46,744 nucleotides of DNA from NCBI GenBank assembly GCA_045594545.1, contig JAZNYQ010000107.1, positions 1 through 46,744 of the forward strand, in the 5' to 3' direction. Source of the stretch: CAKSHC01 sp045594545 (GTDB lineage Bacteria > Bacillota > Clostridia > Oscillospirales > UMGS1783). The notes under the pieces are model-generated. The model was not told the origin of the DNA and ran no database searches. It saw nothing but the letters and a program-made list of their open reading frames with translations. The number at the start of each line of letters is the position of its first letter. The stretch's first letter is position 1. Positions 30,601 to 38,481 of the stretch are shown here, one piece after another. The translations under genes and the position numbers were made by a program.

Positions 30601-30892
30601 GGATCCGACTGCGGCCGGCGTGACTATGCGCATGGATATTCCTATGGTGGTAAATGGTGAAACCAAGACATTGGTATATGATTTTAAGCCCGCAACCATA
30701 GCGAAGTATGCCGAGATGATGCTGGATAATCCCGAAGGCAAGACATGGGCTATCGTGTTGACAGTTTATGGGATTGAAAAGTTGGAATCGGATATTACGT
30801 TAAGCGCTTCTCCTATCTTGAGAACGAGCACTACTACTGTGAAAACGGGATCTCCGTGCAGCTATGAATTTAAGTCTTCAGAGGGAGAATAA
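27680..30892 (+). CDS. Secreted SGNH/GDSL hydrolase with novel accessory domains
   Basis: This 1070-residue protein starts with a signal peptide (Lys-rich start, hydrophobic core, SVSA cleavage near residue 26). Two Ig-like repeats (~27-325) come first. One Cys-containing 'IWLN' domain (~325-470, IWLN at 349-352) is shared with the downstream 1459-residue protein. A beta-trefoil-like stretch (~485-595) precedes an SGNH esterase domain with PLGDSLTHG (Ser604), MLGTNDL (Asn710) and DDGVHLN (Asp810, His813). A C-terminal domain of about 220 residues is unfamiliar. SGNH enzymes on glycans are commonly acetyl-esterases. No sortase or dockerin signal is visible. GGAGG lies 7-11 bp before the ATG. 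It is first in an operon with its own regulated promoter. The catalytic domain is sure and the substrate unknown. Confidence 0.85.
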   Translation: MKLSKKVLAFLLALCMLCGIPLSVSAATNIKIFSASRISDTEVLCVLQTDNGYYQQVDETSLSALPYLCIRDENGTVVDKDEYPMEETGSGSYTWKATNMINQNVNGNYVRITFESVKTAEQTLASLNAKYGTTFKLSLLFEDEISSTKNSVTCTASNIVGDLKNPVTIVSATETADDTLSVVFSENINGGKLSSILNNQELWLRITVNDRYFAWNTPYPMDGVTAQGQIQWKAISTSVDGVNSPAKTMDVRFADGTIRQAQQYLSDYAAQYPDVDFRLSLHLVDKVSGKNGLINGLTSNATGIPMPAKDIGGDVVSVQITSGLTFESAKVVEITENDVTTELVFSSPIWLNQDHVHMSKKALSGGCGSTIDSDHWMEWKSDSLVPAEGILTNGGKTYASVWRVTFKKCCDVHKPLWGTEGAYTVAEGVIAISDQGAATNSSTAYVESSCAEGFAGLMLKVTNKLNNQYEVAAATMMAAPLDAGDPITTIEDGQAYSFMNCDTGRKITVNGVDAFVLSASGDGNAYTVDTAIADANTITIKACANERYQIIVNENYVLTDNDANMNNEANLIRAFTDQASIESCWYMTKAGDVEPLKVMPLGDSLTHGVTSTVTDDVEVGYREKLSEKLTEYFGRVVFVGEKVTAKTTADETRLLRHAGYPGYTIKYVWPENDALENGNNATLHQGVADFIEGQIDKYTPDIVCMMLGTNDLSQIQKSEAKSDEEQMADLIANYTSLVMDIEAKLDDNGLLICSAITPNKYAFDKTYTQPFAEQVIELVDEWRAEGKKIASADQYSAVLAVLDVENPWDDGVHLNNAGYAAMADEYYRVIVNNYKANSNKFNGLQDALNTAVSGTVVSLTGSMTVADEGLLIPDGVTLDLKGYELAVSTLVANIGESNLIDSTDGEGLIVIARDQLALGEKNQQLPLYDINNGGYRLFNCEITHQMKELESEGKKELKFGSMLSLNERALELLKDPTAAGVTMRMDIPMVVNGETKTLVYDFKPATIAKYAEMMLDNPEGKTWAIVLTVYGIEKLESDITLSASPILRTSTTTVKTGSPCSYEFKSSEGE

Positions 30893-30894
30893 TT

Positions 30895-31023
30895 ATGAAA
30901 AGAAAATATGAATTTCCTGTGGTGAAAGTTCAATTCTTTGAGTTTCCGGATCCAATAACTTCAGATTCAGAAGAAGCCTTATCCAGTTTGCTAGGTTGTG
31001 GTGAAGACGCAGAAGAGTGGTAA
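30895..31023 (+). CDS. Small 42-residue acidic peptide, unknown
   Basis: The ORF begins 2 nt after the SGNH stop codon with GGGAG 7 bp upstream, so it is translationally linked. It starts MKRKYEFPVVKVQFFEFPDP, then ITSDSEEALSSLLG, and ends CGEDAEEW. A basic 'MKxxYExPxV' start, a hydrophobic middle, an Asp-x-Ile-Thr-Ser segment and an acidic tail with one Cys recall tiny ORFs often seen next to surface-protein genes in gut Clostridia. There is no signal peptide. It might be a modified-peptide precursor or signal, but there is no maturation enzyme nearby. Function unknown. Confidence 0.6.
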   Translation: MKRKYEFPVVKVQFFEFPDPITSDSEEALSSLLGCGEDAEEW

Positions 31024-31087
31024 ATACCCAATTAGTTGAAATTTCTTATTAGCAGCACAAGAATATAACGACCGATCTCAGGCAAGG

Positions 31088-31157
31088 CTACGATATTCAG
31101 ATAGCGAAATTGAGATTTATCAGTTCTATCGAACATGCTAAATGTTGAATATCGTAG
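31088..31157 (+). other. Inverted repeat between the small peptide and the large repeat protein
   Basis: CTACGATATTC (31088-31098) and GAATATCGTAG (31147-31157) are perfect 11-bp arms 48 nt apart. The sequence sits 50 bp before the start of the 1459-residue protein. It lacks a U-tract, so it is a folded leader or processing site rather than a terminator. The remainder of 31024-31207 holds no gene. Confidence 0.55.
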
Positions 31158-31207
31158 TCAAGCTTAGGGGGCGGTCGTTGCTTGCCATATGGGAATGGAG
31201 GATTTTA

Positions 31208-34200
31208 ATGAAGACCGCAAGGAAAATGACAGCGCTTGTCTTAGCGTTATGTGTTTTATGTGGATTGCCTTTTTCTATTCAGGCGGCCGGTACGGGCATT
31301 ACTTTTGAATCAGCTGGAGTGGTACAACTAACGGAGACCACAGTAACTGTGGAGTTGAAATTTTCGAATAAGATCTGGCTGAATAGCACCTGGATGTATA
31401 TGGGTAACACGCATTTGAACGGTGGTTGTGCACACGTCAGCGGAACTTATTGGCAGATTACCAAACCTACGTTGATACCGGGTGCGGATCAGGTCAAGAG
31501 CAATAACAAGTACTACGCTTCGAGCTGGACGGCAATCTTTACCAAATGTACTTGTCATACTGATGTTTGGGGTGCAGATGGATTGACGGTGCCTACGGAG
31601 TGTGAGATTTGGATCTCTCAGAATGGAGCGGAAAATCATGCAAAGGGCGACTGTCCCGGCACGGTTTCTACTCAGGCGGCATTAGGCTTAAATAATGAGA
31701 AACTGCATTCTGATCAACACTTTAATACATGGGATTTCAGCTATGAGTCAGTAATGGATATTCGCAGCGATATTATTACTTTTGATGATGCTGACGTAGT
31801 TCGGATTACCGATACCACAGTAACGATAAGGTTGAAATTTTCGGATAAAATATGGATCAATGATAAAAAGTTGTTTGCCGGTTCTCCGCACAGAAATGGT
31901 GGTTGTAAACATGCCAGCGGTACTCATTGGCAAATGGGGAATCCTGTTTTGACTGCTGGATCCGATCAGGAAACCACGAGCGGAAAGACTTACTCCTCGG
32001 TTTGGATGGCAACGTTTACCAAATGCGATCATGATACGACGGTTCATCAGGCACCTTGGGGTGCTGATGGACAGACGGTTCTACCGGAAGCTGAGATTTG
32101 GATTCAGGATGCCGGAGCGGGACGATGTGATGGTTTTATTGAAAACACCTCTGCGGCAGGATTAAACAGCAAGCGGTTACTTGGTTATGATCCTCAAACA
32201 GGATATGCCGATTATAGCTATTTGTATCTGTCGGATAATCGAGATGATTATGTTGCGCTGGATCGGGCTACCCTTGTTGAAAATGGTCTCACACAGGTGA
32301 AGGTTGAACTGGAGTTTTCCAATTTGGTATGGCTGGACCATAATTCGGTATTTTTAGGCAGTGCTTCTGACAGTGTGGCTTGCAATAATGATCCGAAAAA
32401 CTGGTTGTACTCGGCGGTTTCTTTGGAGGTCACCGGAGAAACACAGACGGTAGGGGATCGTGTGTATGCTACTACCTATGAGGTAGTCTTCAATAAATGT
32501 AATGATATGCATAATGGTGCCCCGCTATGGGGTGAGGATGGTCGTGATGTACCGGATTCAATCGGAATTATTATAAAAAATGATGCGATTGATACGTCAA
32601 ACGATGATAAAATTGCGTCTGGTATAGCGGTTTCTATTACAAATGCTACGCTGGATGCCACTCATTACTTGAATGGATGTTCTGTTTTTTATAGAAGCGT
32701 GAATGTAATACCTTTTGAGATGACTTCCGCGCGGGTGACCGGAATTACAGCTACCCAAGTTAGTGTACAGATGGATTTTAGCGATTACATCTGGCTTAAC
32801 GAGAAGGCGGTGTTTTTAACCGGTATCCCGTTTACTGCGCCTTGTCCGATTGAAGGCGCACCGCAGCACTGGCAGTATTCTGTTGTGGACTTGCTGCCGG
32901 TGGGGGATACGGTTTTAGATAACGGTCGGGAATATGCCAAGACATATATTGCCGTCTTCGATAAATGCTCTGATCTGCATGGCGATAAATTGTTGTGGGG
33001 CGATGATGGCAAGACATTACCGAATCCGGCAGGAATAAACATTAAATTCCCAACATTGGATTTCACACAGGATGGTAAGATCGCAGCAGAAATTGCAACC
33101 GGCATTTATGGAGATCGCTTAGCGGCGACCGATTATGTAGGCGGCGCCAGCAAGTATGAAGTTCTTTTCCGTGATATTGAGATGACGACGATGGATTCGG
33201 CTGGGATACAGGATGTATCCATTGATACCAAGAATACGCTGACGGTTACTCTGAATAACGTGCAGTCAAAAGTTTCCGGTGTGGTGGCTGATATCTATTT
33301 GAAGGCTGCCAACGGTAACATACAAGACAGTGCCTCTGTTATATTGACTGATAGCGGGGATGGGATTACTTGGACCGGCAAACTGATGGAGCATGGATTC
33401 TATCGCAATTTCATACAGCTTTGGCAGATGGCTCAACAGAATGGCTGGACGATTCATTTGTCGTTATTTGGTAGTAGTGAGGAAATTAACTCTGCTGATT
33501 TTGGATTTGATGCCGATGCCTTTTTGGATATTGATAAGGTTGATGTGTTGGATCAGACTCGCCTTGTAGTCACATTCTCTGAGGCTGTGGAAATTACAAA
33601 GGTAACGGCGTCTATTCGGTTGGTAAACGATGCCTATGTTACCAAGAAAAATGCAGAGAATCGTGAGTTTTTCTGGCCAGGCGAAATCAGCTATTACAAT
33701 GATGACATGACGCAACTTCTCTTTGTTATGAAAGATCCCTATCTGCAGGCGAACGCAAAAAATGCCGTGATTATGGATGGATTGTCGGAATTGTTTGAGG
33801 CCGGCTATGAGACGGATGGTTGGCGTTTAATGCTGGCATTTACAGATCCGATAGATGAGAAGGTTCGCATTGAGGATGGTGTCGTTGATGGCATTGTCAG
33901 TGTCTTTGGTAAGTATCTAACAGTAAATCCTATGGTCGGTTCCTTGGATGCTGTTTATCTGGACATCGATAAAGTGGCGATTCCCAAGGGGAAATTGACA
34001 ATGAAGGAGATTACGATTGTTTCAGATCTGGAAGCAATTATTACCTTTTCTGCTCCGGTTGATATTCAGAATATTACATATTTCTTTATTCGGATGATCG
34101 ACTCAAACAATAAGATGTTGTGGCGTACTGAATCCGGTGAGTATGTCGTTACCAACAAGGATGCAGATGGGAATCCCGCCACGCCGATGCAATGGAATTG

Positions 34201-35587
34201 CAAGTGGGAGTGGTATGGTAAGGATCATTCGCAAGTCAAATTGACAGTGGGTAGTGGATTAGACGGATTGGCGAACTTTTCTGACTTCCTAAGTACCGAT
34301 TGGGATGCTATGGTTGAGGGCGCTCGTCCCATGATAGGCATTGAGGAGTCTGGTTCGCTTCGAGTTCCTAATAACGGTCGAGTGGACAATGTTACCTTAT
34401 TGTCTGATTCGAAAATTACATTGACTGGCACCAAATTTGATGCTGCGACCGACGAGGCTTATCTGGAAGGAAAGGTTGTGTTTACACCGGCTAAGGTTAC
34501 CGCATCGGCAACAATTATCAATGAAATGCAAATTCGGGTTACGTTTTCTCATCCCATGCAGCATAGTGACGTAACTTCTTATGCCTATATGTCGTTAATC
34601 ATTTTGGATGATGATGGTCTCTCAATCTTGTATGGAGATGATTACAACCAGTTGCGTCCACGATTTGGCGGAACATGGGAATGGGAAAATAATTCTCATA
34701 CTTCAATCATATGGACAATGAATGGTAAAGGTAATTTCGGTGCTTGCAATATCTACGATGTTGTGAATTATGAAGGTGCACTCTCTATCTTTAAGGGGAA
34801 GAGAATTGCCCTGAGTATTCAGGAGAGCGGTTCTGGTGATTTTCGCATACAAACCCGAAATGGTCGTACCGATAACTTCGTTACACTTGACGGACAGAAT
34901 CACTTGCAGTCTACCATTTTTGATCTTTCTCATGATATGGTATACGCTTCGATTAATGCTTCGTCTTTGCAGGGGCAGCCGCAGTTGGAGTTATTGTCGG
35001 TAACCGCTGTAGATGATCAGACGATTGAACTGAAATTCTCGGAAGCCGTAAGGCTGGAGACCGGCGATAAGGCCCCAACGCTGGTAGTTCGATATGTTAA
35101 TGCTACCGGAAAGGGCATGGTGCTTGCTGATGGTAAGACGGCAAACTTTAAGGGAAATATCTCCGTTAAAGAGAACGATCCCTCTGTTCTTGTTTGGAAG
35201 CTGAATTCGAAAAACGCTGACAATTTATCCGATATCTTTAATTTTAACGGCAATTTGAAATGGAATAACGATGGCCGTGTTGTCATGGTAATTGAGAACA
35301 CGGCAGAGGGATTGCCGACCTACACGATGCGTATGTGGGGTATCAGTAGTCTGGACGGCAAGAGAATGTTGGCAATTGACTACATGCAGGATCCTCAACT
35401 GTTGATGGATGTTGATATTGCCTATGATTTGCCTCCGGCGGAGTCCGCCGCAAATCAGGGAGAGGAGCCCATAATCGAGTATTATAGTAATTATCTGGCG
35501 TATGTTTTGATTGCGGCAGCGATCTTTCTGGTTGGTATGGTAATCCTTGTTGTTACGATCGCCAAATGCAAGAAGGGGGAAAAGTAA
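31208..35587 (+). CDS. Large membrane-anchored surface protein with four IWLN repeats and Ig-like repeats
   Basis: This 1459-residue protein has a signal peptide (AxA-type site near residue 25) and a C-terminal transmembrane helix (YVLIAAAIFLVGMVILVVTI) with a Lys/Cys tail, so the bulk is displayed outside. The N-terminal half is four repeats of about 155-159 residues whose IWLN/VWLD motifs lie at residues 56, 215, 374 and 528. The common pattern is F.SA.VV..T.T.V.V.L.FS, then IWLN, GGC, HW, YAS.W...F.KC, WG.DG. Cys, Trp and His positions recur. The C-terminal half has about five Ig-like repeats built around 'TFSEAV...W...W'. GGAGG precedes the ATG at 31208; the upstream extension to 31142 lacks a ribosome site. 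I do not recognise the domains. Aromatic-rich beta repeats suggest glycan binding. Confidence 0.8.
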   Translation: MKTARKMTALVLALCVLCGLPFSIQAAGTGITFESAGVVQLTETTVTVELKFSNKIWLNSTWMYMGNTHLNGGCAHVSGTYWQITKPTLIPGADQVKSNNKYYASSWTAIFTKCTCHTDVWGADGLTVPTECEIWISQNGAENHAKGDCPGTVSTQAALGLNNEKLHSDQHFNTWDFSYESVMDIRSDIITFDDADVVRITDTTVTIRLKFSDKIWINDKKLFAGSPHRNGGCKHASGTHWQMGNPVLTAGSDQETTSGKTYSSVWMATFTKCDHDTTVHQAPWGADGQTVLPEAEIWIQDAGAGRCDGFIENTSAAGLNSKRLLGYDPQTGYADYSYLYLSDNRDDYVALDRATLVENGLTQVKVELEFSNLVWLDHNSVFLGSASDSVACNNDPKNWLYSAVSLEVTGETQTVGDRVYATTYEVVFNKCNDMHNGAPLWGEDGRDVPDSIGIIIKNDAIDTSNDDKIASGIAVSITNATLDATHYLNGCSVFYRSVNVIPFEMTSARVTGITATQVSVQMDFSDYIWLNEKAVFLTGIPFTAPCPIEGAPQHWQYSVVDLLPVGDTVLDNGREYAKTYIAVFDKCSDLHGDKLLWGDDGKTLPNPAGINIKFPTLDFTQDGKIAAEIATGIYGDRLAATDYVGGASKYEVLFRDIEMTTMDSAGIQDVSIDTKNTLTVTLNNVQSKVSGVVADIYLKAANGNIQDSASVILTDSGDGITWTGKLMEHGFYRNFIQLWQMAQQNGWTIHLSLFGSSEEINSADFGFDADAFLDIDKVDVLDQTRLVVTFSEAVEITKVTASIRLVNDAYVTKKNAENREFFWPGEISYYNDDMTQLLFVMKDPYLQANAKNAVIMDGLSELFEAGYETDGWRLMLAFTDPIDEKVRIEDGVVDGIVSVFGKYLTVNPMVGSLDAVYLDIDKVAIPKGKLTMKEITIVSDLEAIITFSAPVDIQNITYFFIRMIDSNNKMLWRTESGEYVVTNKDADGNPATPMQWNCKWEWYGKDHSQVKLTVGSGLDGLANFSDFLSTDWDAMVEGARPMIGIEESGSLRVPNNGRVDNVTLLSDSKITLTGTKFDAATDEAYLEGKVVFTPAKVTASATIINEMQIRVTFSHPMQHSDVTSYAYMSLIILDDDGLSILYGDDYNQLRPRFGGTWEWENNSHTSIIWTMNGKGNFGACNIYDVVNYEGALSIFKGKRIALSIQESGSGDFRIQTRNGRTDNFVTLDGQNHLQSTIFDLSHDMVYASINASSLQGQPQLELLSVTAVDDQTIELKFSEAVRLETGDKAPTLVVRYVNATGKGMVLADGKTANFKGNISVKENDPSVLVWKLNSKNADNLSDIFNFNGNLKWNNDGRVVMVIENTAEGLPTYTMRMWGISSLDGKRMLAIDYMQDPQLLMDVDIAYDLPPAESAANQGEEPIIEYYSNYLAYVLIAAAIFLVGMVILVVTIAKCKKGEK

Positions 35588-36390
35588 TGAAAATCAAAAA
35601 ATCGGTTATTGCCTTGTTCTTGATTGTGGGGTTACTTGCCGGACTTTCGGTTGGTGCGACCGAGCGGAAACTGACTATGGATCGTGCTGTGCAGATCAAT
35701 GATACTCAGATCATTTTGGAGTTCTCTGAACCTATTGCGATCAATAAATTTCAAACCAACAATGGTCCGGTCATAAAGATTCGTTTGGTAAATGCGCAGG
35801 GTGGTACCACAGCCATTACAAATAATGAAAGCAAATACTATGGCAAGGTTATGCAGTGGGGTGGCTCGATCGAATACGTGGACAGTAAGCATGATCGATT
35901 ATTGTTTACCTTCAGTGATAATGCGATTGGTGTTGATTCTATTGCTGGAATTCGCAACTATGAAGGGGACCTAGCGGCGCATAGTGATTATCGTATTGCT
36001 ATGGTGTTGGAGGAGCTTCCCTATGATACGACAAAGAAATATATTGATAATGCTATTTGTAACGTAACCACACAGGATGGAGAGGTTTATCTGATGCCAA
36101 CCTATCCTGCGGGATATGAAAGATGCTGTGTTCCGCTGGAGATGGATTATGGATACAAAGTTGATCTTTCGGCGACCGAATCCACGATCGAGCCGCTGAC
36201 AGTCAACAAATTGGATTATTCATTGATTTTTGCCGGAGAGCAGGAGATGACTGAGGAGTCCCCAGTTAATCGTGTTTTGCATAATGATCCGCTGATCATT
36301 GCGGCGTTGTTAGGCGGTAGTGGATTATTACTTGTGGTTATGATTGCAATATCGGTGGTTTTGATCAGGAAAAAAGGGCGGTGTGAGTAA
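35587..36390 (+). CDS. Membrane-anchored single-domain relative of the large surface protein
   Basis: This 267-residue protein has a signal peptide (cleavage near GLSVGA, residue ~22) and one Ig-like domain resembling the C-terminal repeats of the preceding protein (ILEFSEPI; IKIRLVNAQGG; GKVMQWGGSIEYVDSKHDRL). A C-terminal transmembrane helix (IIAALLGGSGLLLVVMIAIS) ends in RKKGR. Its ATG shares one base with the upstream stop codon (TAATG), and it shares TAATG with the next gene, so the three are translated as a coupled unit. It is probably a partner or spacer in the same surface complex. Function unknown. Confidence 0.78.
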   Translation: MKIKKSVIALFLIVGLLAGLSVGATERKLTMDRAVQINDTQIILEFSEPIAINKFQTNNGPVIKIRLVNAQGGTTAITNNESKYYGKVMQWGGSIEYVDSKHDRLLFTFSDNAIGVDSIAGIRNYEGDLAAHSDYRIAMVLEELPYDTTKKYIDNAICNVTTQDGEVYLMPTYPAGYERCCVPLEMDYGYKVDLSATESTIEPLTVNKLDYSLIFAGEQEMTEESPVNRVLHNDPLIIAALLGGSGLLLVVMIAISVVLIRKKGRCE

Positions 36391-38387
36391 TGAAAAAAAT
36401 TACAGCTATTCTTTTATGTTTGATTCTTCTCCTTGGTGTGCTTGCCGGTTGCGATTTTACTACAACGCAGGATAAGAATGCCTTAACTCGAGCGCAAGAG
36501 TGGATTGAATTGCAGATTAAGGAAAATACTCTATTCTCCTTCGATTATGACGGGGAAAACTACTCTGAACATATTAGACAATGGAAAAAATCGGTTGATA
36601 AGAGTGAAAATTCTTGGACTGTCACCTATAAAAACGATGGCATGACAGCATGGAGTGTGATCACGCTCGATGAAGAACTGGCTGCCTTGGAGTGGACGAA
36701 TTATTTTAAGAACGAGGGCAGTGCAAACTCTCCGGCCATAAGCAATATTATGGCAATTAACAGTTCCGTTTTTATTGATTCTCCCATCTTCACCAGTGCA
36801 TATGGATCAACCGCCTCCAGTACGGACTTTGAGTCGTTCTCTGTGGATTTGACAAAGGAAGACTCCTATTCTATGGCTACCCACGGAGGCCGTTCTTCAG
36901 AACAGGCGTTTCCTTATTTTGATATTAGCAACGGCACGATTGGTGTCGTTGGTGCCATTGGCTGGTCGGGAAACTGGAAAGCGGACTTTGCCTATGAGGA
37001 TGGCAAGGTGACCATGGTTGCCGGTATGCAGAAAACGAATATCTCATTATATGCAGGCGAAGAGATGCGCACGCCTATGATAGTTTTGCAGTTTTTTGAT
37101 GGTACACAGGCGCAAGGGCATAACGCTTGGCGCCGATTGGTTCTCAAATCCTATACACCGATTGATGATGACGGAGAGCCGTTGGATGAAGCACCGCTTT
37201 TTGCAGCAGCTAATACCTATTACAGTGAGGATGATCTGATTCTCCAGTTAAACAATATTGAAAGCAGTGGTCGTCACTATGATGGATTGTGGTTGGATGC
37301 CAGCTGGTATGGTGTGCTTTCTGGAAACAACACCATCGATGACAATGTTTGGTCGGATACGGTGGGTAACTGGTATTTCAGTCCGGAAATTTTCCAGAAC
37401 GGCAATATGCTTAAGGTGAGCGCGTGGCTGGAAGAGCACGGGAAGGATCTGTGCGTATGGTTTGAGCCAGAGCGTGTGATGTCCGATACGATGGTTGCAA
37501 ACGAGCATCCGGAATGGTTGTTAAGTGATGAGTCGGATACGTCGTTTTATCTGTTTGATTTTTCTAATGATGAAGCTTGTGATTATATGATTAATCTGAT
37601 TGGCAGCATCATCAAGGAAAATCATATCACTTGGTACCGACAGGACTTTAATCGCCGTCCGGCTAATAAGTGGAGTGCAGCGGACAGTAATGATCGTGTG
37701 GGGATGACCGAAATTAAATATATTACCAATATCTATCGGTTTTGGGATAGTTTAGTTGAAATGAATCCCGGTTTAATGATTGACAATTGCGCATCCGGCG
37801 GTCATCGTTTGGATATTGAAATGATGAGTCGATCCATCCCTCTTTGGCGTACCGATCATAGTACCACCAAAGGGTCTTCGGCTGACTCGATTCGTTCGAT
37901 TAACTATAACTTGACATGGTGGCTCCCGATTCACGGTGGTGGCTATCCTTGGTATAATAACGGTACGGTAGCCTATAATCTACGGTGCCAGCTGAGTGCC
38001 GGTGGCTCTATGAATATCAAATTCTCAAATGAAGCCAACTCCTTTGTTGCGGAAAACCGTAATTGTGGACCAATGATGCTGGGCGATTATTATATGCTGT
38101 CTTATGGTACCGGTGCCAATATGAAAAAGGTGAATGCAGCCTACCAGTTTAATCTGCCTGAGGAAAGCAGAGGGTATGTAATGACCTTTCGGCCTTTGGA
38201 GAGTAACGCAGAAAGCAGCACGTATGTATTGCAGGGATTAATTCCGGAGGCTACTTACGAATTGAAAGTATCGGAAAGTGGGGATACCATGACCATGACC
38301 GGAGAGCAGTTGATGACCGGAGGTCTTGGTGTTCGCTATCCTGCGATTGGTTATTCTGTCTTGATTTATTACAGTCAAGTAAAATAA
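36390..38387 (+). CDS. Surface lipoprotein alpha-galactosidase-like enzyme (GH36 type)
   Basis: This 665-residue protein has a lipoprotein signal (LLGVLAGC, Cys20). The N-terminal beta-sandwich (~30-260) leads to a clan D TIM barrel with LWLDASWYG, CVWFEPERVM, the nucleophile Asp419 in WYRQDFN and the acid/base Asp489 in PLWRTDHS. CASGGHRLDIEMMSRS is typical of GH36. A C-terminal beta domain closes the protein. Lipid anchoring puts it on the outer face of the membrane, so it would remove terminal alpha-linked galactose (or a related sugar) before uptake. The gene is coupled to the upstream surface protein by TAATG. Confidence 0.88.
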   Translation: MKKITAILLCLILLLGVLAGCDFTTTQDKNALTRAQEWIELQIKENTLFSFDYDGENYSEHIRQWKKSVDKSENSWTVTYKNDGMTAWSVITLDEELAALEWTNYFKNEGSANSPAISNIMAINSSVFIDSPIFTSAYGSTASSTDFESFSVDLTKEDSYSMATHGGRSSEQAFPYFDISNGTIGVVGAIGWSGNWKADFAYEDGKVTMVAGMQKTNISLYAGEEMRTPMIVLQFFDGTQAQGHNAWRRLVLKSYTPIDDDGEPLDEAPLFAAANTYYSEDDLILQLNNIESSGRHYDGLWLDASWYGVLSGNNTIDDNVWSDTVGNWYFSPEIFQNGNMLKVSAWLEEHGKDLCVWFEPERVMSDTMVANEHPEWLLSDESDTSFYLFDFSNDEACDYMINLIGSIIKENHITWYRQDFNRRPANKWSAADSNDRVGMTEIKYITNIYRFWDSLVEMNPGLMIDNCASGGHRLDIEMMSRSIPLWRTDHSTTKGSSADSIRSINYNLTWWLPIHGGGYPWYNNGTVAYNLRCQLSAGGSMNIKFSNEANSFVAENRNCGPMMLGDYYMLSYGTGANMKKVNAAYQFNLPEESRGYVMTFRPLESNAESSTYVLQGLIPEATYELKVSESGDTMTMTGEQLMTGGLGVRYPAIGYSVLIYYSQVK

Positions 38388-38402
38388 TCTTATAGCAGTA
38401 TG

Positions 38403-38428
38403 GATGAGTATAATTTCTTGTACTCATC
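38403..38428 (+). terminator. Hairpin after the lipoprotein gene, weak terminator
   Basis: GATGAGTATAA (38403-38413) pairs with TTGTACTCATC (38418-38428), followed by TTTCC. The short T-run suggests partial termination, which would lower expression of the two downstream intracellular enzymes. Confidence 0.5.
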
Positions 38429-38481
38429 TTTCCTGCATTTAGAAAATTGTGAATGTTACAAGTAGAAAATGAGGGATAGTT

